A DNA stretch of 35,132 nucleotides from CAZXMB01 sp964641715 (GTDB taxonomy: Bacteria; Desulfobacterota; BSN033; UBA1163): positions 1-35,132 of the forward strand of contig CAZXMB010000004.1 in the NCBI GenBank assembly GCA_964641715.1, given 5' to 3'. Below, piece by piece: positions 26,703 to 34,662 of this stretch. The position numbers and the translations under genes were made by a program. How positions within the stretch are numbered: the first letter of the stretch is position 1; each line of letters opens with the position of its first letter. Below the pieces are notes generated by a model. That model was not told where the DNA came from. It was given only the letters and a program-made list of their open reading frames with translations, and searched no databases.

Positions 26703-28421
26703 ATGGAAAAAAGAGCCATCTATGCGATAATATTGACATTTTTAATTATTTTCTTCTGGGGGGTAATCCAATCAAAATTATTTCCCCCTCCCCCAAAAGA
26801 ACCGTCAAAACAAGAGGTGAAAAAAGTTGAAAGCAAACCCATTGAAAAGAAGGAAACAAAATCATTAAAAGAAGAAAAAGCTCATACCGGACCAAAGATA
26901 ATTGTAAAAAAAGAGATTTCTATTGAGACTCCAAATTACTGGGCTACATTAACGAATGAAGATGCGAGGCTGAAGCATTTTAAACTGAAAAAATTTGAAG
27001 ATCGAGTGATGGAATCAACCCTCACTCTTAAATTAGTCAATTTTATCAAGGATTTAATTGGAGGAAAAGCGGAGGATCCGAAAAAACCGATACCCCTTGA
27101 TCTGATCAATACAAGGGAAGAGGAAGGTCTTCCACTGGGATTGATCATTAGCCCAGACCCTGGCAGCGGAGGTTGGGAGGTAGATAAGGAGAGACTCAAG
27201 TTGGTCAAAGGTAAGGAAAAGGGGGAGATTACTTTCTCAAAAAGTTTATATAACGGATCGAAATTATTAAAAAAATATAAATTTTCGCCTGAAAATAATA
27301 CGATTGATCTCGAAGTTGAGCTTCAGAATACCACTTCTCAGGAAATGATGGCCCAATTAGGACTGGAATGGATTGGAAGAATGGAACTGGAGAAGCTGGC
27401 TGATGAAGGGAATAAGGATTTTGGTTTGAGGTATGTTTTTTACAAGAATCAAAAAATGGAGAAGAAAGATCTTGGAGGGGCAAGTACCTCGGGCTGTACT
27501 CCCGGGTGTGGATCCACGAAAAGGAAGATCGACCCCTTCGAATCCTCGGATAAAGGAGCCATTGGGTGGTATGCCTTCGAGGGTGAATATTTCACAGCCC
27601 TGATGGTTCCCCCTCCCTCGGAGAAGAACGTGACCTTAATGGTCAAGGGTGATGAGAAGAATATCCTAAAGGCCCATCTGATCTCCTCCCCATTTTCCCT
27701 CCCGGCAAAACAGTCGATTTCGATGACCTACCGGGTCTATTTGGGTCCAAAAGAGATTCAGCCCCTAAAAGAATTGGGGGTGGGTGCTGAGGGCTTAGTC
27801 AATTTCGGTTTCTTTTCAGTCGTTGCCAAACCCCTTCTCTGGTTCCTTAAACTTACCAACTCCATTACTAATAATTTTGGGATAGATATCATCATTCTGA
27901 GCATTCTCATCAAGATCATCTTCATCCCCCTGACTCAGATCAGCATGAAATCGATGAAGGAGATGCAGAAGGTACAGCCTGAAATGAACCGGCTCAGGGA
28001 GCAGTATAAGAACGATAAGGCTAGGCTTCAGCAGGAGATGATGCTTCTCTACAAACGGAGAAAGATCAATCCCATGAGCGGATGTCTTCCCATGTTGATT
28101 CAGATTCCAGTATTTATTGCCCTTTATAATGCCCTTCAAAATTCGATCGAGATGAGGCATGCCCCTTTCCTTCTCTGGATCAAAGATCTGTCGGCAAAGG
28201 ATCCCATCTACATCACCCCGCTCATCATGGGTGCCACCATGGTCATTCAACAAAAGATGACCCCTTCAGCCGCTGATCCCACTCAGGCCAAAATGTTCAT
28301 GCTCATGCCGATCATGTTTACCTTTCTCTTTCTCAATTTTCCATCCGGTCTCGTTTTATACTGGTTGGTCAACAATGTCTTGTCTATCGCACACCAATAT
28401 TACATGAACAAGAGGGGGTGA
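26703..28421 (+). CDS. yidC: Membrane protein insertase YidC
   Basis: A 572-aa inner-membrane insertase of the long Gram-negative type: N-terminal membrane anchor (residues 5-24), a charged Lys/Glu-rich linker, a large periplasmic domain, then the conserved membrane core starting near residue 390 (DIIILSILIKIIFIPLTQISMKSM) with KINPMSGCLPMLIQIPVFIALY and NFPSGLVLYWLVNN. An unusual Cys-x3-Cys stretch (SGCTPGCGSTKRK) sits in the periplasmic domain near residues 263-275. GAGGAT precedes the ATG. Confidence 0.97.
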   Translation: MEKRAIYAIILTFLIIFFWGVIQSKLFPPPPKEPSKQEVKKVESKPIEKKETKSLKEEKAHTGPKIIVKKEISIETPNYWATLTNEDARLKHFKLKKFEDRVMESTLTLKLVNFIKDLIGGKAEDPKKPIPLDLINTREEEGLPLGLIISPDPGSGGWEVDKERLKLVKGKEKGEITFSKSLYNGSKLLKKYKFSPENNTIDLEVELQNTTSQEMMAQLGLEWIGRMELEKLADEGNKDFGLRYVFYKNQKMEKKDLGGASTSGCTPGCGSTKRKIDPFESSDKGAIGWYAFEGEYFTALMVPPPSEKNVTLMVKGDEKNILKAHLISSPFSLPAKQSISMTYRVYLGPKEIQPLKELGVGAEGLVNFGFFSVVAKPLLWFLKLTNSITNNFGIDIIILSILIKIIFIPLTQISMKSMKEMQKVQPEMNRLREQYKNDKARLQQEMMLLYKRRKINPMSGCLPMLIQIPVFIALYNALQNSIEMRHAPFLLWIKDLSAKDPIYITPLIMGATMVIQQKMTPSAADPTQAKMFMLMPIMFTFLFLNFPSGLVLYWLVNNVLSIAHQYYMNKRG

Positions 28422-28428
28422 GGTTCAC

Positions 28429-28887
28429 ATTTTTGATGAAAAGGGAATAGAGATTGCCAAGCAATGGACATTGGGATTGCTCGAGCGAATGGGAGCCCAT
28501 TCGGAAATTGAACAATCCGTCAAAGAAGGGGAGATTTATCTCGAGGTAAAGGCTGATCGAGAGGGGATGCTCATCGGGAAAGAAGGTCGAGTCCTGGACT
28601 CACTTCAGTTTCTTATCAATCGTATGGTCAATAAACAGTTGAGAGAACCCTTCAGGATCTATCTGGATGTGAACCATTATAAGGCAAGGAGGGCCGAATC
28701 ATTATCCAAGATGGCCACTCGTTTAGGGGAGAAGGTAAAACGGACTGGTAAAGCGATCACCATGGGCCCGTTCAATGCTCATGATAGAAGGATCATTCAC
28801 ATCGCCCTTAAGGAAGATCCATCCCTAAAGACAGAAAGTCTTGGGGAAGGGGAGATGAAAAGGATCAAGATCGTCCCGGCGGGTTAA
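28429..28887 (+). CDS. jag: Jag/KhpB-type RNA-binding protein (KH-R3H), start uncertain
   Basis: A KH domain (VKADREGMLIGKEGRVLDSLQFLINRMVN) is followed by an R3H domain (YLDVNHYKARRAESLSKMATRLGEKVKRTGKA ... NAHDRRIIHIALKEDPSLKTESLG). It binds RNA and is usually next to yidC. The N-terminal Jag_N domain is missing. The first standard start is TTG 28471, but in-frame coding upstream (EIAKQWTLGLLERMG) belongs to the fold. Two explanations fit: a rare ATT start at 28429, 5 nt after GGTGAGG, or a 1-base loss in the T5 run at 28430-28434, which if restored would give a GTG start at 28418 overlapping the yidC stop. I give the ATT position as the left limit. Confidence 0.85.
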   Translation: MFDEKGIEIAKQWTLGLLERMGAHSEIEQSVKEGEIYLEVKADREGMLIGKEGRVLDSLQFLINRMVNKQLREPFRIYLDVNHYKARRAESLSKMATRLGEKVKRTGKAITMGPFNAHDRRIIHIALKEDPSLKTESLGEGEMKRIKIVPAG

Positions 28888-28892
28888 CCCCC

Positions 28893-30311
28893 TTGAAGAG
28901 CAGTACTCCAGTACATTCCAAAAGTATCTTACCAGAAGAAGAGACCATTGCAGCCATTTCAACCCCATTTGGGGAAAGTGGCATCGGCATTGTTCGGATG
29001 AGCGGCCCCCTGGCCGAATCCATTGCAAAGCGGTTATTCAAAGCAAAAAAAAACGATAATGATTTACTATCCCACCGTTTCCATTACGGACAAATCGTCG
29101 ATCCCAAAGATAGCCATGCCATTGATGAAGTTCTTCTCGTCGTGATGAAGGCACCAAAGACCTACACCCGAGAGGATATTGTCGAAATCCATTGTCATGG
29201 CGGCTACTTTGTACTTCAGAAGGTCTTGGAGCTGGTTCAGAAAGAAGGAGCGAGGATGGCCCAGCCGGGGGAGTTTACGAAAAGGGCATTCCTCAACGGT
29301 CGGATCGACCTGACTCAGGCTGAGGCCGTGGTCGACTTAATCAGGGCTAAGACGAAGGAGAGTCTGGAGATAGCCGGTCAACAGTTGAGGGGATTGCTCT
29401 ATAAAGAGATGGTTTCAATTAAGGAAGGTTTGGTCTGTAATTTAGCGCTGACCGAGGCGCATATCGATTTTCCAGAGGAGGAGATTGAGCCTATTTCACT
29501 GGAGAAATTGAAGGAAGATCTTCATGCCGTTATTGGGAAGATTGAGGGATGGTTGGCCTCTTATGAGGAGGGGAGAATCTTTCGAGAAGGGATTTCATGT
29601 GCTATTACGGGAAAGACCAATGTCGGGAAATCAAGCCTTCTCAATGTCCTTTTGAGGGAGGAGCGGGCCATTGTCACCCCGATTCCGGGGACGACAAGGG
29701 ATGTGATTGAGGAAGTCTTCAATATCCGTGGCATCCCGGTACGCTTGATGGATACCGCAGGATTGAGAAGGCCCAAGGATTTTATTGAACAGGAAGGCGT
29801 GAAAAGGGCCAGGGAAAAGGTGGCAGATGCTGATCTTATCATTCTGGTCCTTGACGGTAGTCTCGGATTGGACAAAGATGATTTCGAGACCTTCGAAGAG
29901 ATTGAGGGAAAGAAGAAGGTGATCTGTGTAAATAAGAACGATCTCCCCCTCCATATCTCTCCGGAAGAATTGAAGAAGTGGTTTAAAGATGATCCCATCG
30001 TCTCTATTTCCGCCTTAAAAAATCTCGGAGTAGATGATTTGAAAGAGGCGATCTATCATTCATTAATTCATAAAGGTCTGAGGCTTTCTCCGGAATATCT
30101 GATCATAGCCAATCTCCGGCATAAGAATGTTCTTTTAAAGATGAAGGAGAACCTCTCCGATGCTTTGGACGGGTTGAAGGAAGGGAGATCCCTTGAATTC
30201 ATTGCCCTTGAAATCCGCTCCGCCCTTGATAGTCTTGGAGAAATGGTGGGTGAAACAACCACCGAAGAGGTTCTTAACCGCATCTTCGAACAATTCTGCA
30301 TCGGTAAATAG
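28893..30311 (+). CDS. mnmE: tRNA modification GTPase MnmE
   Basis: A 472-aa GTPase that with MnmG modifies the wobble uridine of several tRNAs. The N-terminal formyl-THF-binding fold begins EETIAAISTPFGESGIGIVRMSG, followed by CHGGYFVLQKVLELV and the helical domain. The G domain carries GKTNVGKSSLLN (G1), the TTRD switch, DTAGLR (G3) and NKNDL (G4). The C-terminal CIGK motif with the essential Cys is intact. The start is TTG 28893, with no clear ribosome binding site; no ATG fits. MnmG is not in this window. Confidence 0.96.
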   Translation: MKSSTPVHSKSILPEEETIAAISTPFGESGIGIVRMSGPLAESIAKRLFKAKKNDNDLLSHRFHYGQIVDPKDSHAIDEVLLVVMKAPKTYTREDIVEIHCHGGYFVLQKVLELVQKEGARMAQPGEFTKRAFLNGRIDLTQAEAVVDLIRAKTKESLEIAGQQLRGLLYKEMVSIKEGLVCNLALTEAHIDFPEEEIEPISLEKLKEDLHAVIGKIEGWLASYEEGRIFREGISCAITGKTNVGKSSLLNVLLREERAIVTPIPGTTRDVIEEVFNIRGIPVRLMDTAGLRRPKDFIEQEGVKRAREKVADADLIILVLDGSLGLDKDDFETFEEIEGKKKVICVNKNDLPLHISPEELKKWFKDDPIVSISALKNLGVDDLKEAIYHSLIHKGLRLSPEYLIIANLRHKNVLLKMKENLSDALDGLKEGRSLEFIALEIRSALDSLGEMVGETTTEEVLNRIFEQFCIGK

Positions 30312-30327
30312 GATCTTTAATAATGAA

Positions 30328-30362
30328 TTTATTCCGCATTATGCATTCCGAAATCCGAATTT
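30328..30362. repeat. Palindrome-rich intergenic repeat, copy 3
   Basis: TTTATTCCGCATTATGCATTCCGAAATCCGAATTT, a short version of the repeat at 5041-5109, lies between mnmE and the parS site. Confidence 0.6.
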
Positions 30363-30366
30363 GATA

Positions 30367-30382
30367 TGTTTCACGTGAAACA
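30367..30382. promoter_or_regulatory. parS centromere site (ParB/Spo0J binding)
   Basis: TGTTTCACGTGAAACA is a perfect 16-bp palindrome and an exact match to the bacterial parS consensus TGTTNCACGTGAAACA. Such sites cluster near oriC and load ParB for chromosome segregation. Its place just after mnmE, about 7 kb from the dnaA control region, supports an origin-proximal window. parA and parB are not present here. Confidence 0.9.
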
Positions 30383-30462
30383 TCATAAGAGGGATTTATA
30401 AGAAACCGGAATGATAAGCCTTGTTATTAATAAAATTGATAAAAACGAAAGTTAATAAAAAT

Positions 30463-30482
30463 TAAGTATTTTCAAATACTTA
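30463..30482. promoter_or_regulatory. AT-rich dyad upstream of the M6-like gene
   Basis: TAAGTATTT-TC-AAATACTTA, a perfect 9-bp inverted repeat ending 13 bp before the ATG at 30496. It could be an operator or an RNA hairpin hiding the translation start. No clear Shine-Dalgarno is seen for that gene. Confidence 0.4.
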
Positions 30483-30495
30483 GAATTATTTCATT

Positions 30496-31683
30496 ATGAG
30501 AGGAAGGACGATTGCCATCATCATCTTAGCTCTTTTCGCCTTATTCATCTATCCAGCGGGAATTGCGAAGTCCCAGATACGGAACGCAGATGCTTGTGAA
30601 AAGAGGAAAGGGCTGGTTATCCTTGTCCAGTTTTCGGACATTCTCCCTCCGGTTAATGAGAATTTTGTCAGGGACCGTTTCAAAAGATTTGACTTCTACG
30701 TGCGTGAGATGTCTTATGGAAGGGTAGGGGTTGAGATTGATATCACAGGTTGGCACAGGCTCCCTGATTCCATTGGGCGGTATGCAATTTCCCCGGCTAA
30801 TCTTAAAGTTGACAGATCACGTGTTGCGAGACTGATACAGAATTCTATTGATGCCGCGGACGAAAAAAACAATTTTTCACGTTATTCCTTTGTTGTTCTC
30901 CTTCTTGGCGCCTCTTTCAAAGAATATGGAATGGTAGGGCTCTGCGGATATCCGGGTATGCTCGGATGGAAACAGGATATTGCGCTCAGGACGCAGAGCG
31001 GACAGAAGGTCCAAGGCGGAGTGGCAATCTTCACCTATCAGGCACACCTTGGCACACTCTTTCATGACATAGCCCATATTTGGGGAGGAGTAACCAATGG
31101 TAAAAGGGTATTGCCCTGCCTTTACGACCATGATCTTCAGGCAAAGCATCCTACAAGGGAGACCGGATTTGAGAATGCGCTCATCCACATGGGTTACTGG
31201 GATCCACTCTCCTGTCATTTCTACAGACGGGATCTTCCACCACCGGGCATATCCTCATGGACGAAGCTGAGACTCGGCTGGATCCCACAGGAAAAGATAA
31301 AAATCGTAGACCCAAGCAAAGTCAGCGAAATTGTGCTCGGCCCGCTCGAAGACGGGACATCAGAAACGCTTGTGGCAAAAATCCCCCTGACAGAATCGAG
31401 GTTTTATTTCATTGAGAACCGGCAGCCAATCGGCAGCTTTGATCCCCACCTCCCTGGCAAAGGAGCACTGGTCATGATTGCCGACGATACCATTGATGAA
31501 TGCAGATACGGGAATTCACCTATCAGGCTGATAGATGCAGACCCCGCTGTTTCATACCTCCGTGGCGCTGCCTTCGATCTTCCGGGCAAGGGAGTGTTTA
31601 CAGATAGAAAAAACTCCATTGAGATCAGGCTCATCGAAAAGATAGACTACTCATACAGGATTCGTATAAGCAGGATAAGGTAG
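30496..31683 (+). CDS. Exported M6-like (immune inhibitor A-type) metalloprotease homologue
   Basis: A 395-aa protein with an N-terminal signal segment (residues 4-26) and a fold resembling M6-type metalloproteases: GLVILVQFSD near residue 40, then FYVREMSYGRVGVE. At residues 190-194 the zinc motif reads HDIAH instead of HExxH, followed by IWGG and LYDHD, where M6 enzymes have HELGHxxGLPDLYD. The catalytic Glu is thus replaced by Asp, so it may be weakly active, inactive or use another mechanism. Later blocks (SSWTKLRLGWI, FYFIENRQ, GALVMIADD) also resemble M6 proteins. No Shine-Dalgarno is evident and a dyad lies just upstream. Confidence 0.65.
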   Translation: MRGRTIAIIILALFALFIYPAGIAKSQIRNADACEKRKGLVILVQFSDILPPVNENFVRDRFKRFDFYVREMSYGRVGVEIDITGWHRLPDSIGRYAISPANLKVDRSRVARLIQNSIDAADEKNNFSRYSFVVLLLGASFKEYGMVGLCGYPGMLGWKQDIALRTQSGQKVQGGVAIFTYQAHLGTLFHDIAHIWGGVTNGKRVLPCLYDHDLQAKHPTRETGFENALIHMGYWDPLSCHFYRRDLPPPGISSWTKLRLGWIPQEKIKIVDPSKVSEIVLGPLEDGTSETLVAKIPLTESRFYFIENRQPIGSFDPHLPGKGALVMIADDTIDECRYGNSPIRLIDADPAVSYLRGAAFDLPGKGVFTDRKNSIEIRLIEKIDYSYRIRISRIR

Positions 31684-31754
31684 AATTGCTTTTCCAGTCC
31701 CATGGTCCGGTTGGGATCAAGAGGCAAATGACAACCTGTTAAGAAGGCCCTCCA

Positions 31755-32227
31755 GTGAAGCTGACGTCAAAACATCTCTCTCCTGGAATTGCCATTCTTG
31801 CGGTTTTCTCTGTCATCGTCAGTGCGAATGCCTCAGAAATCCTTGGAAAGAAACCCCGTTATCTCTTATCTGGAACGAGTTCAGTTCCAAACGAACAATC
31901 TATGAATACAATAGAAAGGGAGCCATCAAAGAAGATCAGGCAATCTCTATCATTTCGATTCCAGGGGAGGCTCAGGGTCTGGCTTTTGACCGCAGAGGAA
32001 GTCTCTGGTTGACTGCGAGCAGCAGTAAACACGGCAGGCTGTTCAAGATTGACCCCAAGACCGGAAGCCTCCTGACCCAATATGAAATGGTTATTGGCAT
32101 CGAGGATATCGGTTTTGATTCAGACGGGAAGCTATGGTCGGTTTCCGAGGCAGGTTCTCAGCGCTGGCTGAAATGGTCCAAGACTTTTCCGGTTCTGTTC
32201 CAGCTTGACGTATCAAAACTTAAATAG
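31755..32227 (+). pseudogene. Frameshifted gene for a small secreted protein
   Basis: A GTG start at 31755 encodes a signal peptide (PGIAILAVFSVIVSANA) in one frame. The rest of the product continues in another frame from about 31840 to TAA 32227 (WNEFSSKRTIYEYNRKGAIKEDQ, then IPGEAQGLAFDRRGSLWLTASSSKHGRLFKIDPKTG, ending QLDVSKLK). The second part looks coding and resembles a beta-propeller/NHL-type repeat (GLAFDRRGSLWLT, IGFDSDGKLWSV). The shift falls somewhere in 31835-31865, near the runs AAAGAAACCCC. One missing base would restore a protein of about 158 aa, so this is either a real pseudogene or a sequencing/assembly error. Family unknown. Confidence 0.6.
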
Positions 32228-32307
32228 GTATTCTCCCAACTTCACACTCCAATCGGTCTAAATAGAACGCCGCTTCAAGCAGTTGTGGCCCGGAATATAA
32301 TAAGACA

Positions 32308-33636
32308 ATGGATCCTGTGAAACATTCTCCACATATCCTTCTCATCAACCCCTGGATTACAGATTTTGCCGCCTATAATTTCTGGATAAAACCCCTTGGA
32401 CTGCTTTATATCGCGAGCCATTTGAGGGGAAATGGGTATCGGGTTACACTCATTGACTGCCTTGATTTACAAATAAAAACAAGAAGATATGGAGATGGAA
32501 AGTTTTTTAAAAAGGAAATTGGGAAACCCTTACCTGTCAAATCCATCCCAAGAAAGTATAGTCAATATGGAATTCCTGAAGAAATCCTGTTGAAAAGATT
32601 TTCAATTCTTGAAGAACCAGATCTCATTTGTGTGACTTCAGGGATGACTTACTGGTATCCTGGGGTATTCAAAATAATTGAGATTGCGAAGAAATTGTTT
32701 AGAGGAGTCCCTATAATCCTTGGTGGAATTTATGCGACCCTCTGTTATGAGCATGCAAAAAGATTTTCTGGAGCGGATATCGTTTTCCAAGGGGGAAGGG
32801 AGTCAGACGTTTTAAAGCTCATTTCAGTACAAACTCAATTCCGAAATCCGCATTCCGCAATCCAAATTGATTCCTTGCCCTATCCTGCCTTCGACCTCTA
32901 TCCCAGGCTCAATTATGTGTGTCTCGCCACCTCCAGAGGATGTCCATTCCAATGTACTTATTGTGCCTCCAGATTTTTAACACAGGGTTTCACCAGAAGG
33001 GATCCTTTAAAAGTGGTTGATGAAATGGAATACTGGACAATGCAATGTCGAATTCATAATATCGCCTTCTATGATGATGCCCTTCTCATCGAACCTTCTA
33101 AACATTTTATTCCTATCATGAAAGAGGTCATCAAAAAGGGAATCCATTGCAATTTCCACGCGCCCAATGCCATCCATATTAGGGAAATAGATGAGGAGGT
33201 TGCTGACTTGCTATTTCGTGGTGGATTCAAAACCATCCGTCTTGGTTTTGAATCATCGAATAAAACTACACAGATCGAAACAGGAGGGAAGGTTGATAAT
33301 CAGGAATTCAGACAGGCGATCAAACATTTAAAAAGGGCAGGGTACTCAGGCGAAGAAATTGGGGTATATATAATGATAGGATTACCAGGCCAAAGGGTAG
33401 GGGAGGTGGAGGAGAGCATTGCATTTGTGAAAGAGTCAGGAGCAAAACCCATTCTGGTCGAATATTCACCCATTCCTCAAACCCCTCTTTTTCAAAAGGC
33501 AAAACAATTCTCCCAATTCGACATTGAAAAAGAGCCATTATTCCAGAATAACTCCATCTTCCCATGTCAGTGGGAAGGCTTTACCTTGTCGGATTTCAGG
33601 AGATTGAAAAAAGACAAAAAGGAGATCATCGGATGA
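32308..33636 (+). CDS. B12-binding-domain radical SAM protein
   Basis: A 442-aa protein. The N-terminal third is like the cobalamin-binding domain of class B radical SAM enzymes (LLINPWITDFAAYN, GLLYIASHLRGNGYRVTLID, ICVTSGMTYWYPG, IILGGIYATL). The radical SAM core follows with CPFQCTYC at residues 212-219 binding the 4Fe-4S cluster, then YDDALLI and FHAPNAIHIREID. The reaction is unknown; relatives act in methylation, lipid or cofactor chemistry. Between the two domains, residues about 177-187 (QFRNPHSAIQI) are encoded by an in-frame copy of the genome's palindromic repeat. Its stop overlaps the start of the MBL hydrolase gene (ATGA). Confidence 0.9.
   Translation: MDPVKHSPHILLINPWITDFAAYNFWIKPLGLLYIASHLRGNGYRVTLIDCLDLQIKTRRYGDGKFFKKEIGKPLPVKSIPRKYSQYGIPEEILLKRFSILEEPDLICVTSGMTYWYPGVFKIIEIAKKLFRGVPIILGGIYATLCYEHAKRFSGADIVFQGGRESDVLKLISVQTQFRNPHSAIQIDSLPYPAFDLYPRLNYVCLATSRGCPFQCTYCASRFLTQGFTRRDPLKVVDEMEYWTMQCRIHNIAFYDDALLIEPSKHFIPIMKEVIKKGIHCNFHAPNAIHIREIDEEVADLLFRGGFKTIRLGFESSNKTTQIETGGKVDNQEFRQAIKHLKRAGYSGEEIGVYIMIGLPGQRVGEVEESIAFVKESGAKPILVEYSPIPQTPLFQKAKQFSQFDIEKEPLFQNNSIFPCQWEGFTLSDFRRLKKDKKEIIG
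32838..32868. repeat. Palindromic repeat copy 4, inside a coding gene
   Basis: The stretch has the units ATTCCGAAATCCG, CATTCCGCAATCC and AAATT, the same as the intergenic copies. It lies in the linker between the B12 and radical SAM domains and keeps the reading frame (FRNPHSAIQ). Confidence 0.75.
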
Positions 33637-34316
33637 ACCCCTATGAGATCGTCAAAGACATTTTTATTGTGGGAGGACCTGATCTCACTGATAGCCGGGA
33701 TGGTTGCGTCTATCTGATCAATTTGGGCGAATTGATCCTGATTGATACAGGGGCAGGTTGGAGTGTTGATAAGATTATTAGCAATGTTCAAAGTTTTGGG
33801 TTGAACTGTAAGAATCTGAGTAAGATTCTTCTAACCCACTGCCATATCGATCATATCGGAGGCGTCCCAGAAATTAAGAAGAGATTTGGTTCTAAGTTAT
33901 ACATCCACAATTTGGATGCACCACCTCTTGAAACCGGAGACCAAGTTCTGACAGCTGCCAAATGGTATCAGACAACTTTTCCTCCAACTCCTGTAGATAT
34001 GAAATTCAATTTGCCTGAAGAGGTGCTGATGATTGGCGGACAGAAGGTTGTCTGCCTTCACACACCGGGTCATACCCCAGGGTCTATATGCCTCTATTTG
34101 GATAAAGATGGGAAACGAATTCTTTTCGGTCAGGACCTTCACGGCCCTTTGCTCGAGGAGTTTGGATCGAACCTCGAGGATTATGGCCGCTCCACCAAAA
34201 AGTTACTTGACCTTGATGCTGATATCCTTTGCGAAGGCCATTTCGGGATTTACAAGACAAAGAAGGATGTGAGAAATTATATCCTCTCCTACCGCCGCCA
34301 GTACGGGGTTGAGTAA
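33633..34316 (+). CDS. MBL-fold metallohydrolase
   Basis: A 227-aa metallo-beta-lactamase-fold hydrolase. Visible: LIDTGAG, the metal motif THCHIDHIGG (H69-x-H71-x-D73-H74), HTPGHTPGSICLYL with the third His, LFGQDLHG with the bridging Asp, and a final EGHFG with the last His. The full dinuclear metal site is present. The substrate is unknown (glyoxalase II-like, lactonase or thioesterase are possible). A longer ORF from 33564 exists, but ATG 33633 overlaps the radical SAM stop by 4 bp and begins the homologous region (MNPYEIVKD), so the two genes are translationally coupled. Confidence 0.9.
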   Translation: MNPYEIVKDIFIVGGPDLTDSRDGCVYLINLGELILIDTGAGWSVDKIISNVQSFGLNCKNLSKILLTHCHIDHIGGVPEIKKRFGSKLYIHNLDAPPLETGDQVLTAAKWYQTTFPPTPVDMKFNLPEEVLMIGGQKVVCLHTPGHTPGSICLYLDKDGKRILFGQDLHGPLLEEFGSNLEDYGRSTKKLLDLDADILCEGHFGIYKTKKDVRNYILSYRRQYGVE

Positions 34317-34340
34317 TCATACTAAAACGTATTAAATTTC

Positions 34341-34367
34341 TTGACAAAAGATTATTTTAATTATACT
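34341..34367 (+). promoter_or_regulatory. Candidate sigma70 promoter of the toxin-antitoxin pair
   Basis: TTGACA (34341-34346, perfect), a 15-bp spacer, and TATACT (34362-34367, 5 of 6). The transcript would start about 30 bp before the antitoxin ATG. Confidence 0.5.
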
Positions 34368-34383
34368 CTTTTTTTGAGAGTAT
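34363..34383. promoter_or_regulatory. Operator-like inverted repeat of the toxin-antitoxin pair
   Basis: ATACTCT (34363-34369) and AGAGTAT (34377-34383) form a perfect 7-bp inverted repeat with a 7-nt spacer. The left arm overlaps the -10 box, which is where RHH antitoxins usually bind to repress their own promoter. Confidence 0.5.
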
Positions 34384-34401
34384 TGTTTTAGAGGAGTATT
34401 G

Positions 34402-34662
34402 ATGGCAAAATATCTTAAGAAAGTTCAAGTGTTACTGACTGAGCAGCAGTTAAAAGAACTCGAAGAGATTGCCTCAAGGAATCATAAAAAGCTTGGCACC
34501 CTCGTTCGCGAAGCTGTTGAAGAGTACCATCTCAAGAAAAATAAACAACGGAAAATTGCGGAAGCCGTGGACCGACTCTTATCACTTCCTGAAGTCCCTG
34601 CTCCCGATGATTATCAGAAATGGGAATCCGAATATCTTGAAGGGAAGTATTCATGTCGATAA
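34402..34662 (+). CDS. Ribbon-helix-helix antitoxin (VapB-type)
   Basis: An 86-aa protein. The N-terminal strand KKVQVLLTEQQLKELEEIASRNHKKLGTLVREAVEEYHLKK is a typical RHH/CopG DNA-binding unit. A charged C-terminal tail (PDDYQKWESEYLEGKYSCR) would wrap the toxin. ATG 34402 follows GAGGAG at 5 nt; an adjacent TTG is less likely. It overlaps the toxin gene by 10 bp, the usual antitoxin-first order. It probably represses its own promoter through the upstream dyad. Confidence 0.85.
   Translation: MAKYLKKVQVLLTEQQLKELEEIASRNHKKLGTLVREAVEEYHLKKNKQRKIAEAVDRLLSLPEVPAPDDYQKWESEYLEGKYSCR

Noticed and set aside
33564..33632. Upstream extension of the MBL-hydrolase frame
   Set aside because: It overlaps the radical SAM C-terminus; ATG 33633 with the ATGA overlap is the natural start.
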